Positions 1 to 8,688 of a stretch of 36,864 nt of DNA are shown here, one piece after another. Under the pieces are notes generated by a model that saw only the letters and a program-made list of their open reading frames with translations, was not told where the DNA came from and ran no database searches. Position numbers and translations under genes: made by a program. The stretch comes from Thermoplasmata archaeon. GTDB taxonomy: Archaea > Thermoplasmatota > E2 > JACPAO01 > JAHFTW01. The stretch lies in NCBI GenBank assembly GCA_023269235.1, contig JAHFTW010000015.1:1-36864 (forward strand), read 5' to 3'. Numbering within the stretch: position 1 is the stretch's first letter; each line of letters opens with the position of its first letter.

Positions 1-3000
1 AGCCAGCGAGGCTGCGCAGCTGCGCGACCGCCTGGAGGAAGCCGGGGTCGGCGAGGCGGGCCTGCTGGCTGGCCATCGTCTGGCCAGTCCCGCTCGTCGT
101 CGCGGTCGCGCCCACGGTGTCGAAGCGGCCAGACATGGTGGCAGGGACTGTCGCGACCGTGGCGCCGTCGGCCGGGCTGTCCACGGTCACGCTGGGGGCG
201 GAGGTGGCGGTCGTGAGGGTGTTGTCGGGGCTGCTCGTCGTCATCGCGCACGCCGTCGTAGAAGTGACGCGGTAGTGGTAGACGGTGCCGGCGGCAAGTC
301 CGCTGGCGACGAGGCTGTGGCCCGTGGCCATCGCGGCGCTCTCGATGGAGGCCCCGTACGCGGCGGTCGCGCCGTAGTCGAGTCGTCCGTCGGCGGGGAG
401 GTCGGTGGTCCAGGCGACGGTCGCGCTGGAGGTGGTGGCCGTCCAAGAGAGGCCGGAGAGGATCGGCGTGGCCGCTCCCGTGCAGGGGGACGCCGCGACG
501 GTGAATGTGACCTGGCGCGTGGCAAGGGGCGCCCCATCGGAGGCGACGCCCGCGTCGAACCACTTCGCTGTGAGCGTAGTCTGGCCTTCGGCAAGGCCTG
601 CGACGGGGACCTCCCACGTGGTTGCGGGGTTGGCTTCGGACGTCCCGACGTCCTGGGAACCAAGGAACGCTGTGCCCTGGTAGACCTCGACGCGCTCGGC
701 GCTCGAGGGCGGCGCGTCGGTCACGACGACCGTGGCGGAGTCCGTGGCTGCGCCGCTCGCCGCGTCGCTCGCCGCGACCTGGACGGTCTTGCTGCCAGCA
801 CTAGCGAACGTGACGGTCGTCGCGCATGAGGAGGCGGAGGCGAAGGTTGCGCCGGTGCCGCTCCAGGAGCATGCCGTGGGCTCGGTGCCGCCTGCCACGC
901 TGGCCGAGATGGGAATCGCCGCGCCAGTGGCGCCCGCATACGGCCCATTGGCGTCGACCGTGAGGGGTCCGGGCGTGCTGGGGGGGTAGGCGAGGATCTG
1001 GACCGTGTAGGTCTCGCTGACCTCGCCAAGCTGGTACTGAATCGCGGCGGACCAGGTGCCGGGGCCCACGTCCTGCGCGACCTCGAGGACGCAGGAGAAG
1101 GTCGCCTCGATGCCCGGGTCGGGAATGCCGCAGTCGTTGAGGCCACTGGCGCGCTCGCCTCCATCCGGGTCGTTGAGCACGACGTTGGCCGAGAAAAGGC
1201 CCGTGTAGGTGGTGTCGTAGCGCACCACGATGCGGCCGGCATTGGCGGGGACAAGGAGATTGCAGGTGGGCGTGTTCGTGAGAACGTCCGGGGTGGGCAG
1301 GGAGCCGCTGCAGCCGTTCTGGACGAGGGCCGTCGAGGCAGCCGGGACGGAAGCGCGGGCGCCGGCGGGCGCCGCGGGGAGCGCCACGACGTCGATGGGT
1401 TTCAGGCCGGACGGGTCGTCGCCAGAGAGGTCGGTGATGAAGTGTTCGACGCCGCCGAGCGTAAGCGAGATGCCGAGATAGTAGCGTCCTTCGACGACCG
1501 GGAGGTCGATGCCCCGAGGCGGCTGGTAGCTGTATCCAGTACCGGGCGGGGTGCTCTTGCTCTCATCGCTGCCGGTCCCCGCAAAGGGTCCCGCGATGAC
1601 GGTGCCGGTGGCGTCGAAGAGATACGCCTTGTTCGCGGTTGCGACGCCGATGCGGCCGTCCGCATCCGTGACGGTGCGGGCGGAGAGCGAGACGGCCGTG
1701 CCCCCAGGGTATTTCGGGACCGGGTCGCCGGCAAAGCCGGTTCCGATGGCCACGATGTTGGAGACGCCCGGGCTGACCGGGCAGATCGGCACAACGGTTG
1801 GGCAGGTGTTGTAGGCGTAGAGGTTGCCCGCAATCTTGCTGTCCGTTTGCGGGAGGCCCCCGGAGGCGCCGGCGTGGCGGTCCACCGTGCCCATTACGGT
1901 GAGGCTGGAGGGCTGGTCGGTTGCGCCGGAGTCGGGCGAGGTGATCGTGATGGCGGGGGCGCCCGACGGCGTGGGGTCGGGGGGTGCCAGTGGGTTCGGG
2001 ACAAGGGGCGGCGTTTGGATGAGGTTCGTGTCCGGCTGAGGGCAGTCGCTTGCGACGGCGCTTGCAGACCCATCGTTGCGGAAGATGCGCCAGGACGAAG
2101 CGGGGAGCGGGTTCAGCACGGCCGTGTTGGCTGCGTTGACCGGGTTGGAGCCGCCAGCCATGCGGATGTGCTGGTCGAGGTCCTCACCGTAGCCCAAGGG
2201 CGCGGAGCCGGGGACAAAGTCGTGGTAGAGGTAGGCGAACGTTTTGAGGTCGAGGTTGGAGACGCAGAGCGCGTACGGCGCGTCGTGGCCGTCCTGCTCG
2301 TAGCTCATGATGTCGTCGGCCGGGTAGTCGCGGGATGCCGGGACGTCGCTAGCGTCGCCAACGTGGCCGAGGCCGAGGCAGTGGCCGAACTCGTGCGACA
2401 TGAGATCATAGACGTCATGCGCCTGGGTATCGTCCGGGTTGCCCCAGGAAACGGCGCCCACGACGAAGCAGACGCGGCCACCATCGCCGCAGTTGGCCGC
2501 CAAGGTGCCCCAGCCGGCGCCATGGTGGTCGTCGAAGCCAGGCGTGTCGCGGACCTGTTCGGGGGTGAGCCTCGAGAGGTCGGCCGCGGAAAGGGAGGCG
2601 CCGCCAAAGCACGGGCCGTCCACGGGGGCCTCCTCCCCGACGCCGGCGAAGGCAACCGGAGTCACGGCCGAGGGGTCCGCAATCACGACGACAATCTTGG
2701 GGGTGCCGATGGCAGGAACGTCCTCGCCTACGACGTACGGGTTGATCGACGTGCCGTCCGCGAGCCAGTCCATTCCCAGGGTGCGGGCGCCGGCGTGCAG
2801 GCCATCGTTCCACATCTGCACAGAGGAGCGCACCATGTTGGCGTCGCGCAGCGCGTACGGGCCGGCCGGTGGGAGGATCGCGACGTTGATGTTAGCGTCG
2901 TCGGGGCGGTACAGGATGTACTGGTGGAAGCAGGCATCATCGTAGTAGGTGGCGGGCTTGCCAAGCAGGTACCAGTTGGACGTCCGGGGGTTCGCGGACG

Positions 3001-3124
3001 TGTGGGTGGTGCAACCAGCCTCGCCGGGGAGTGTGAGGGCCGCCGAGACAGAGAGGGGCACCAGTGGCACCACCATCAGCAGGCAGAGACCAATCGCAAG
3101 GCTTCGGCTAAGGCTACGGCTCAT
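1..3124 (-). CDS. Large secreted metzincin-type metalloprotease, 3' end outside window
   Basis: The reading frame is open from an ATG at 3124 to the window edge: about 1041 residues with no stop, so the C-terminus is missing. Residues 1-28 form a signal peptide with an n-region of alternating Ser/Arg/Leu and a hydrophobic core. The zinc site HEFGHCLGLGH lies at residues 244-254, with a Met-turn (DDIMSYEQ, Met273) downstream, as in metzincin (matrixin-like) proteases. The first ~350 residues are collinear with the shorter protease at 5589-6869; in both the zinc site begins at residue 244. After a Pro-rich linker come beta-sandwich modules: an Ig-like stretch near residue 395, a PKD-like domain from about 718 (VDANGPYAG), and a fibronectin type III-like domain near 880-965. 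The protein is probably exported and acts outside the cell; its substrate is unknown. Upstream of the ATG lies GGTGGTT, a weak ribosome site. Confidence 0.85.
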   Translation of the reverse strand, partial: MSRSLSRSLAIGLCLLMVVPLVPLSVSAALTLPGEAGCTTHTSANPRTSNWYLLGKPATYYDDACFHQYILYRPDDANINVAILPPAGPYALRDANMVRSSVQMWNDGLHAGARTLGMDWLADGTSINPYVVGEDVPAIGTPKIVVVIADPSAVTPVAFAGVGEEAPVDGPCFGGASLSAADLSRLTPEQVRDTPGFDDHHGAGWGTLAANCGDGGRVCFVVGAVSWGNPDDTQAHDVYDLMSHEFGHCLGLGHVGDASDVPASRDYPADDIMSYEQDGHDAPYALCVSNLDLKTFAYLYHDFVPGSAPLGYGEDLDQHIRMAGGSNPVNAANTAVLNPLPASSWRIFRNDGSASAVASDCPQPDTNLIQTPPLVPNPLAPPDPTPSGAPAITITSPDSGATDQPSSLTVMGTVDRHAGASGGLPQTDSKIAGNLYAYNTCPTVVPICPVSPGVSNIVAIGTGFAGDPVPKYPGGTAVSLSARTVTDADGRIGVATANKAYLFDATGTVIAGPFAGTGSDESKSTPPGTGYSYQPPRGIDLPVVEGRYYLGISLTLGGVEHFITDLSGDDPSGLKPIDVVALPAAPAGARASVPAASTALVQNGCSGSLPTPDVLTNTPTCNLLVPANAGRIVVRYDTTYTGLFSANVVLNDPDGGERASGLNDCGIPDPGIEATFSCVLEVAQDVGPGTWSAAIQYQLGEVSETYTVQILAYPPSTPGPLTVDANGPYAGATGAAIPISASVAGGTEPTACSWSGTGATFASASSCATTVTFASAGSKTVQVAASDAASGAATDSATVVVTDAPPSSAERVEVYQGTAFLGSQDVGTSEANPATTWEVPVAGLAEGQTTLTAKWFDAGVASDGAPLATRQVTFTVAASPCTGAATPILSGLSWTATTSSATVAWTTDLPADGRLDYGATAAYGASIESAAMATGHSLVASGLAAGTVYHYRVTSTTACAMTTSSPDNTLTTATSAPSVTVDSPADGATVATVPATMSGRFDTVGATATTSGTGQTMASQQARLADPGFLQAVAQLRSLAG

Positions 3125-3294
3125 TGCACCAACCACCAAAACTGCGCGGCGATTTCGCGTGTTCTTGATAATGCTATGCGAACCCCGTGCGAGGAACGCC
3201 CTATTTCCAGTGCGCGCGGACTTCCGATGGAACCCCGTGTCGCTCGTCAGGGGCGCCCCCAACCGCTTTGTGGCAAGGGTCCCTCACCCCGAGC

Positions 3295-3885
3295 ATGCCG
3301 GAACTCCCCCGCGACAGGCGCACCTGGCTCCTCGCCGGCCTCGCCACCACCGCGGTCCTCCTCATGCTCCTCGTGCAGTTCCTGCCGTGGGCGACGCTCA
3401 ACGCAAACGTCTCCAGCGTCACCGCCAGCGCCGACGCCGACACCTGGCAGGCCAGCTTCACGGCCACGGGCTTCGGCCGCACAACCAGCCAGTCGCGCGG
3501 CTGGTACAACGCCAGCTTCGACCCCCAGGGCGGCATCACCCAGGTCCGCGTCGCCGCCCCCCTCACCGTCCTCGGCCTCCTCGGCGCCGCCGCGTGCGTC
3601 ACCTTCATCCTCCTCACCCGGCCACGCTGGGCGCTCATCGCCGCGCTCGCCGCCGCCGTCGTCATCGCCCTCGCCGCCGTCCTCATGATGCTCGGCCTCA
3701 ACGACCTCTTCGACGGCAAACAATCGTGGAGCCTCTCCGTCTGGCTTTCCTGGACCGCGGCGCTCGCGAGTGCCGGCGCGGGGCTGGTGGGGCTGCTTCA
3801 GATGCGGCGACCTGACCAGCCGACCCCAGCGCCCGCCATGATGCCCGCGGAGACCGTCGTCATCCCCACCCCCAAGGCGAAGTAG
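3295..3885 (+). CDS. Four-TM membrane protein of unknown function
   Basis: 196 residues. One TM helix lies near residues 12-31, then a polar segment of about 50 residues rich in Ser/Thr/Asn (likely outside the cell), then three more helices near 84-103, 108-130 and 143-163, and a Pro-rich tail. I recognise no family; the plan of helix, short outer loop and three helices is common in small archaeal membrane proteins. I chose the ATG at 3295 because the hydrophobic helix follows it directly. An upstream in-frame start at 3187 would add a stretch with no hydrophobic or domain character. The gene diverges from the large protease at 1-3124 and converges on the transglutaminase-like gene, with only 6 bp between the two stop codons. 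Confidence 0.65.
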   Translation: MPELPRDRRTWLLAGLATTAVLLMLLVQFLPWATLNANVSSVTASADADTWQASFTATGFGRTTSQSRGWYNASFDPQGGITQVRVAAPLTVLGLLGAAACVTFILLTRPRWALIAALAAAVVIALAAVLMMLGLNDLFDGKQSWSLSVWLSWTAALASAGAGLVGLLQMRRPDQPTPAPAMMPAETVVIPTPKAK

Positions 3886-3891
3886 ACCGCC

Positions 3892-5517
3892 CTAGCGTGT
3901 CAACGTCCCGATCATGACGCCGGCGGCCTCGTCGCGGCGGAAGTCGGGGCCGTAGAACTGGTAGACGACGAAGTCCTGGCCGTGCGGGTCCGCGAAGGGG
4001 TAGGCGATGCGGGCGGTCACGGTGGTGCCGGGCGAGGCGGTGGCGACGCGGACGCCGTAGTCGATGGTGCGCTCGGTGCTCAGGGTGAAGTCCGGTTCGA
4101 AGAACGTGGTGCCGCTGGGGCAGTTCTTTCCCAGGTTGCTGGCAGGGCCTGTGCTGGCGGTGGAGCGCTGCCGCGTGCTCGGGTTGACGCAGAGGACGCC
4201 AGACTGGGTGCGACTCGGGTCCACGGCTTCCTTGAACTGGACGTCGGGGGCGGGGCGGCCGTTGACCCAGCGGTAGGAGAGGCTGCCCGCGGACTCCCAG
4301 CCGGCGACCTCGGCGGAGGGCGGGAGCTGGCGGAGCATGAGGTACTCAGGGAGCTGGATGCCGAAGGCGGAGAGCAACACTTCGTCGCGCACAGTGCCGT
4401 CGATTGGAGAGACATCCACGGGGACCCAGCGCGAGGGCTGGCCGGCCGGCGCACCGTAGAACTCGACCCAGGCGTGGAAGTCGTTGACGCCGCCGGCGAC
4501 GTAGCCGGTCACGATGCGGGCCGGGACGCCGGCGCCGCGCAGGAGGCTCACGTAGAGGGCCGCGAGGTCGCGGCAGACGCCGCCGCCGTGCGCGATGGTC
4601 TGCGCGGGCGTCAGGAGGTCGGTCGCGAGGAGGCGGTCGTCCGTGTACTCGAGGGTGTCGTACATCCAGCGGTAGAGCGCCATGGCGGCCTCTCCCGTGG
4701 TTGCGCCCGCCGGGACCGTGGCCTTGACGACCTTCTGGACGTCGGCGTCGTCGGGGGCGATGCCGTATCCTGCGGCGAGGTAGGATGCTCCCGTGTCCGC
4801 AAGGACGGCGGCGCGCGCCTCGGAGGGCGTCTCGTAGGCGTCCAGGTTGCGGATGTCCCAGATGCGCACGCCGTTGTTGTAGCGCGCCACGACGCCGAGG
4901 TCGTACTGGCCCGCCGGCAGGTCCACGACGGAGCCGACGCGCACCTGCACCGTGCCGTTTGCGACGTTGCCCGCCTCGTCGCTCGCGGAGACGCGCACGA
5001 TGTGCAAGCCCGGGGCGAGGCCAGAGACGGGGAGGGGAAGGCCGGTGCCGAGGACCACGCCGGCGTCGAGGTCGACGACGAGGACCGTGGTTGCGCCGAC
5101 GACGGTCGCCCCCTCGCCGACCACGGTGCTGCCGTCGGGGGCAAGAAGGACGCCTTGCAGGCCCAGAAGCTCCGGAGGCGTGGCGTCGACGCGCACGGGA
5201 GCGTAGGTGCCCCACGCGTATCCCTTGAGGGTGAAGGAGACGCTCCAGGTCCCGTCGGGGATCTGCAGGGTGGCGTCGCTCGTGCCGTCGGCCTGCACAG
5301 TGCGCCCCCGCGCGTCGGTGGCCTCGATGTGGACGGGGACGCCCGCCTCCACGACCTGCACCTGGAACGCTCCGTCCCGATTCCACGCTTCGGCGCCCAC
5401 CGCGAGCGGCGTCACGGAGGCGTGGTAGTCCGGGCGCAGCAGGCCGAACAGGTCGACGCAGCCTGAGCTGGCGATCAGCAGGGCCGCCAGGAAGACTGCC
5501 GGGAGGACCGAGCGCAC
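3892..5517 (-). CDS. Secreted transglutaminase-like cysteine protease/peptidase-fold protein
   Basis: 541 residues from a GTG at 5517. The start is set by the signal-like N-terminus (VRSVLPAVFLAALLIASSGC); the open frame further upstream is Gly/Arg/Pro-rich and overlaps the neighbouring gene. The Cys at the end of the hydrophobic stretch could be lipidated, but the lipobox is weak. The middle part is a run of beta-rich segments resembling carboxypeptidase-regulatory and Ig-like domains. The C-terminal half carries a transglutaminase core with all three catalytic residues: Cys315 (GGGVCRDLA), His348 (DFHAWVEF) and Asp368 (VPVDVSP). In archaea and bacteria such domains are usually proteases or amidases rather than crosslinking enzymes. 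It lies 71 bp downstream of the 426-aa metalloprotease on the same strand, which suggests a shared secreted proteolysis role. Confidence 0.82.
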   Translation of the reverse strand: MRSVLPAVFLAALLIASSGCVDLFGLLRPDYHASVTPLAVGAEAWNRDGAFQVQVVEAGVPVHIEATDARGRTVQADGTSDATLQIPDGTWSVSFTLKGYAWGTYAPVRVDATPPELLGLQGVLLAPDGSTVVGEGATVVGATTVLVVDLDAGVVLGTGLPLPVSGLAPGLHIVRVSASDEAGNVANGTVQVRVGSVVDLPAGQYDLGVVARYNNGVRIWDIRNLDAYETPSEARAAVLADTGASYLAAGYGIAPDDADVQKVVKATVPAGATTGEAAMALYRWMYDTLEYTDDRLLATDLLTPAQTIAHGGGVCRDLAALYVSLLRGAGVPARIVTGYVAGGVNDFHAWVEFYGAPAGQPSRWVPVDVSPIDGTVRDEVLLSAFGIQLPEYLMLRQLPPSAEVAGWESAGSLSYRWVNGRPAPDVQFKEAVDPSRTQSGVLCVNPSTRQRSTASTGPASNLGKNCPSGTTFFEPDFTLSTERTIDYGVRVATASPGTTVTARIAYPFADPHGQDFVVYQFYGPDFRRDEAAGVMIGTLTR

Positions 5518-5588
5518 GGGGTGGCAAGCCGTCGTGGCGTTGAAAGCGGTTTCAGTCCGAGCCGTGCCGGCCACGCCGCCAACGGGGC

Positions 5589-6869
5589 CTAGGCGCGGGG
5601 TCGGCGACCCACCAGGAACGCGCCGAGGCCCGCGAGGGCCAAGCCAGCGACCAGGATGGAGGGGACGGTTGGCTGGCCGCCGGCCGGGGCGATGGGGGCG
5701 GCCGTGGCCGGCTGCGCCCCCGCCCCGGGCTCCGGCGCGGCCGCCGCCGCGAGGGGCGGAAGCTGCACGAGGGCCAAGTCGGGCTGCGGGCAGTCGGAGG
5801 CGACCGTGCTCTCGGAGCCATCGCTCTTGAAGATGCGCCACGAGGAGGCCGGAATAGGGGTCAGGACGCCGGTCATGCCGGAGTCAATGGGGTTGGAGCC
5901 GCCCTGCATGACGACGTAGCCTGCGCTGTCGGCGCTGTAGCCGAGCGAGCCGGCGCCCGCGATGAGGGGCTGGTAGCGGTAGGCGAACGTCTTGAGGTCG
6001 AGGTTGGAGACGCAGAGCATGTAGCCGGGGTCGTGGCCGTCCTGCTCGTAGCTCATGATGTCGTCGGGCGGGTAGGCGAGCGAGGCGAAGTCGCTGGCGT
6101 CGCCGACGTGGCCGAGGCCGAGGCAGTGGCCGAACTCGTGCGACATGAGGTCGTAGAGGTTGACGGCCTGCGGGTCGGTGGGCAGGTCGTAGGCGACGGT
6201 GCCGGCGACGACGCAGGTGCGCGAGCCGTTGGCGCAGGCGGTCTCCAGGGTGCCCCAGCCGACGCCGTGGTGGTCGTCGAAGCCCGGTTGGGCGCGGATC
6301 TGCTCGCGTGAGGGGTAGTTGCCCGCCGCGATGTCGGCCACCGGGTGGCAGAAGGTGACGGGGCCGTCCATGCCGACGCCTGCGAAGGCCCACGCGAGGC
6401 CGATGGGCCCGACGTCGCCGAGGACGACGACGATGTCCGGCACGGCGGCGGAGACGCCGGCCGGGATGTCCTCGCCCACGACGAACGGGGTGATGCGGAT
6501 GCCGTCGCGCAGCCAGTCCATGCCGCTCGTGTGGGCGCCCTGCTTGAGGCCGGCTTCCCACATCTGCACGGACTCGCGCAGGAGGTTGGCGTCCCGCAGG
6601 CTGGTGGCGCCCGTCGGCGGGACGATGAGGACATCAATCGAGGCCGTGTCGGGCTTGTTCACCATGAACTGATGGAAGCAGCCGTCGTCGAAGTAGGTCG
6701 CCGGCTTGCCCAACGAGAACCATGCGGCGGGGCGCGGGTTGGCGGACAGGCTGGTCGTGCAGCCGGACTGGCCCGGCAACGGCGTCGAGGCCGAAGAGAC
6801 CGGGAGGAGAGGGACCGCCATCAGAAGGAGGGCGGTGGCGAGGACGAGGGGGCGCGAGAAGCGTTTCAC
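5589..6869 (-). CDS. Secreted, membrane-anchored metzincin-type metalloprotease
   Basis: 426 residues from a GTG at 6869, which places a typical signal peptide (VKRFSRPLVLATALLLMAVP) at the N-terminus; a TAGGAG site lies upstream at a rather long spacing. An ATG at 6914 would add 15 polar residues and has no ribosome site. The zinc motif HEFGHCLGLGH begins at residue 244 and is followed by the Met-turn segment DDIMSYEQDGHDPGY. The C-terminus has an Ala/Pro-rich linker, a hydrophobic helix (SILVAGLALAGLGAFLVG) and a basic end (RRPRA), a tripartite anchor like archaeal surface-protein sorting tails, although I see no PGF motif. It is a paralogue of the N-terminal part of the gene at 1-3124, with near-identical signal region, Cys pattern and metal site, but it lacks that protein's PKD and Fn3 modules. 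Confidence 0.85.
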   Translation of the reverse strand: MKRFSRPLVLATALLLMAVPLLPVSSASTPLPGQSGCTTSLSANPRPAAWFSLGKPATYFDDGCFHQFMVNKPDTASIDVLIVPPTGATSLRDANLLRESVQMWEAGLKQGAHTSGMDWLRDGIRITPFVVGEDIPAGVSAAVPDIVVVLGDVGPIGLAWAFAGVGMDGPVTFCHPVADIAAGNYPSREQIRAQPGFDDHHGVGWGTLETACANGSRTCVVAGTVAYDLPTDPQAVNLYDLMSHEFGHCLGLGHVGDASDFASLAYPPDDIMSYEQDGHDPGYMLCVSNLDLKTFAYRYQPLIAGAGSLGYSADSAGYVVMQGGSNPIDSGMTGVLTPIPASSWRIFKSDGSESTVASDCPQPDLALVQLPPLAAAAAPEPGAGAQPATAAPIAPAGGQPTVPSILVAGLALAGLGAFLVGRRPRA

Positions 6870-6967
6870 GGGGGTCGGGCTCCTAACCGCATCGACATTC
6901 CGACGGCCCACCATAAACCGCCGGCCGAAGGAACCGATTCGACGAGAGCCCCGCGGGTTGGACCGGT

Positions 6968-8290
6968 TCAGTTCGCCGAAACAATGGAGGGCACGAGATG
7001 GGCAACCTGGTCGCGCTTCTCCTTGTGCGCCTTCATCCAGGAGAGCAGAAGCGTCGCAGCCTCGCCCTTGCAGCCGCCGCACAGGCGGGCGCCCGACTTG
7101 CAGGTGTCGTGCACCTCCGCGAGGTGGGAGTCGTCCTTCGCGAGGTGGTAGAGGTAGAGCTCGTACACCGGACACTTGTCGGGCTCGGCGCCAAGGCGGC
7201 GCTGCTCCTCCGCCGTCTGCTTGCCGCCGGTGACGGAGGCCTTCAGCTTCTTCTCCGCCGTCTTCGGGTCCTCGGTGAGGTAGATGCTGGTCTCGGGCTT
7301 GGAGGACGACATCTTGCCCCCCGTGAGGCCGGTCTGGAAACGGTGGAACGTCGCGGAGGGGCGCACCAGCCCGAGCCCGCCGGCGGACTTGGCCTCGGCG
7401 CGGGCGAGGGCGAGGTCGATGCGGCGCAAGTCGTTCTTCCCCCCGGCGCGCACGCGGACCTCCTTGTAGCCCTCGTTGCGCTTCGTCTCGCCGTAGCCCA
7501 GGTCGCGCAGGACGGATTCGGCAAGGTCCAGGAGGGCCTTGACGCCCTCGTCGGGCTTGACGTAGATGGCGAGCCCGCCCTCCTTGTGCTCCTGCACGGA
7601 GAGGAGTCTCCAGTCGGAGGCGATGTCGCGAGTGAGGCGGATGTGCGGGTCCTGGTCCACGCCGACGGGCACGAGGATGGGGCGCGGGCCTTCGGCGTCG
7701 GTCTGGGGATGCAGGATGTCGGCGGCCTGGATGAGCGGTGCCAGCGCGTGCGCCATCGAGGTGGAGCCCGTGAACCCGTAGAGGGCGGCAAGCTGGCTCC
7801 AGTTCACCTTCTCCGCGAAGCGATGGGCCAGCGCCTGGACGCGGGTGCGGCGCGTCTGGAAGTAGAACTCCGCGCGCTCCGGCTGGAGGCCAAGCGCGAG
7901 AGCGTTGTGGACGTACTGGTCGAGCGCGATGCGGTGCGCCTTCTCGGCCGTGAAGCCCCTGGCCGCCATCGCCTCGAAATCGGCGAGCGCGAGGTGCAAG
8001 TCAGCGCCTTCGCGCTGGTGGGCGATGACCTGCTCCAGCACCATCTTGTGGCCGAGGTGCAAGTCGCCGCTGGGCATGAAGCCGGTCATCACGGACCACG
8101 GGTCGTGGCCTTTCACGGCGTCGGCGACACGCTCGAAGTCGCGGTGGCCGAAGACGACGTTGCGCCGGAATAGGGGGTGCGGGTCGCGAAACGCCGACCA
8201 CTCCGGCTGGCCGAAGGGTGCGATGCCGAACTCCGTGCGCAGCCGGGCGTAGTCCTGGTACGCCGAGCTGCCCCACGGGTCGATCTGCAC
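6968..8290 (-). CDS. trpS: Tryptophanyl-tRNA synthetase (class Ic)
   Basis: About 440 residues. It charges tRNA-Trp with tryptophan. The class I signatures are clear: HLGH at residues 78-81 (FMPSGDLHLGHKM) and KMSSS at 326-330 (TGGKMSSSKPE). The N-terminal IDPWGSSAYQDY element matches the DPWxxxxxxDY stretch that opens archaeal and eukaryotic-type TrpRS. The GTG at 8290 is preceded by GGGAG at 7 nt. A TTG at 8317 overlaps the upstream stop codon and is a possible alternative. The frame stays open further upstream, but that part is the shadow of the neighbouring gene. The C-terminal end has closely spaced cysteines (CKSGARLCGGC) and a CPVYELYLYH stretch. It lies 23 bp behind a small membrane-protein gene, apparently in one transcription unit. 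Confidence 0.95.
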   Translation of the reverse strand: MQIDPWGSSAYQDYARLRTEFGIAPFGQPEWSAFRDPHPLFRRNVVFGHRDFERVADAVKGHDPWSVMTGFMPSGDLHLGHKMVLEQVIAHQREGADLHLALADFEAMAARGFTAEKAHRIALDQYVHNALALGLQPERAEFYFQTRRTRVQALAHRFAEKVNWSQLAALYGFTGSTSMAHALAPLIQAADILHPQTDAEGPRPILVPVGVDQDPHIRLTRDIASDWRLLSVQEHKEGGLAIYVKPDEGVKALLDLAESVLRDLGYGETKRNEGYKEVRVRAGGKNDLRRIDLALARAEAKSAGGLGLVRPSATFHRFQTGLTGGKMSSSKPETSIYLTEDPKTAEKKLKASVTGGKQTAEEQRRLGAEPDKCPVYELYLYHLAKDDSHLAEVHDTCKSGARLCGGCKGEAATLLLSWMKAHKEKRDQVAHLVPSIVSAN

Positions 8291-8313
8291 GCCGGCTCCC
8301 AGGGAGCGCCGCT

Positions 8314-8688
8314 TCAAGAGCGCTTGGCTATCGCCGCGCAGAGGGCCAGCGCCGCGACGAGGATGGCCGACGGGAGGGCCGGGACCGCATGCCCTGGCTC
8401 GAGGCGCGCGGTCCACGCCGGCACCGCCTGCCACGAGGCGCCCTCCGGATCGGGGCGCGCAAGGGCTTGCCATGCGCCCGCTGCGGCGCTTTGCGCCTCG
8501 ACGACGTGCGGCCCCGCGCCGAGGCGCACGCCCAAGGGCTCGCCGTCGCGAGTCGTCCCGGCCCACGCATGGTCCACGACCCAGCGCACGGGTTCGTCGC
8601 CGACACCGACCGCGACGAGACGGACCGGACCTTCAGCGTCGAGGACGGGATGCAGGACCAGCACTCCGATGACGATGGCGAGGCTCAC
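8314..8688 (-). CDS. Small two-TM membrane protein coupled to the lamin-tail gene
   Basis: 124 residues. A GTG start at 8688 overlaps the TGA stop of the lamin-tail gene in the four bases GTGA, so translation is probably coupled. The N-terminus is a hydrophobic helix (SLAIVIGVLVLHPVLDA). The middle is a soluble segment of about 75 residues, and a second helix close to the C-terminus (LPSAILVAALALCAAIA) ends in KRS. The topology would place the middle segment on one face of the membrane, possibly as a partner or anchor for the secreted lamin-tail protein. I recognise no family. A longer upstream reading in this frame is only the shadow of the preceding gene. Confidence 0.68.
   Translation of the reverse strand: MSLAIVIGVLVLHPVLDAEGPVRLVAVGVGDEPVRWVVDHAWAGTTRDGEPLGVRLGAGPHVVEAQSAAAGAWQALARPDPEGASWQAVPAWTARLEPGHAVPALPSAILVAALALCAAIAKRS

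Noticed and set aside
1442-3688. A 748-codon plus-strand open frame
   Set aside because: It lies antisense to the well-supported metalloprotease; its translation is Gly/Arg/Val-rich and then Pro/Ser-rich with no domain. GC-rich DNA often leaves the antisense frame open.
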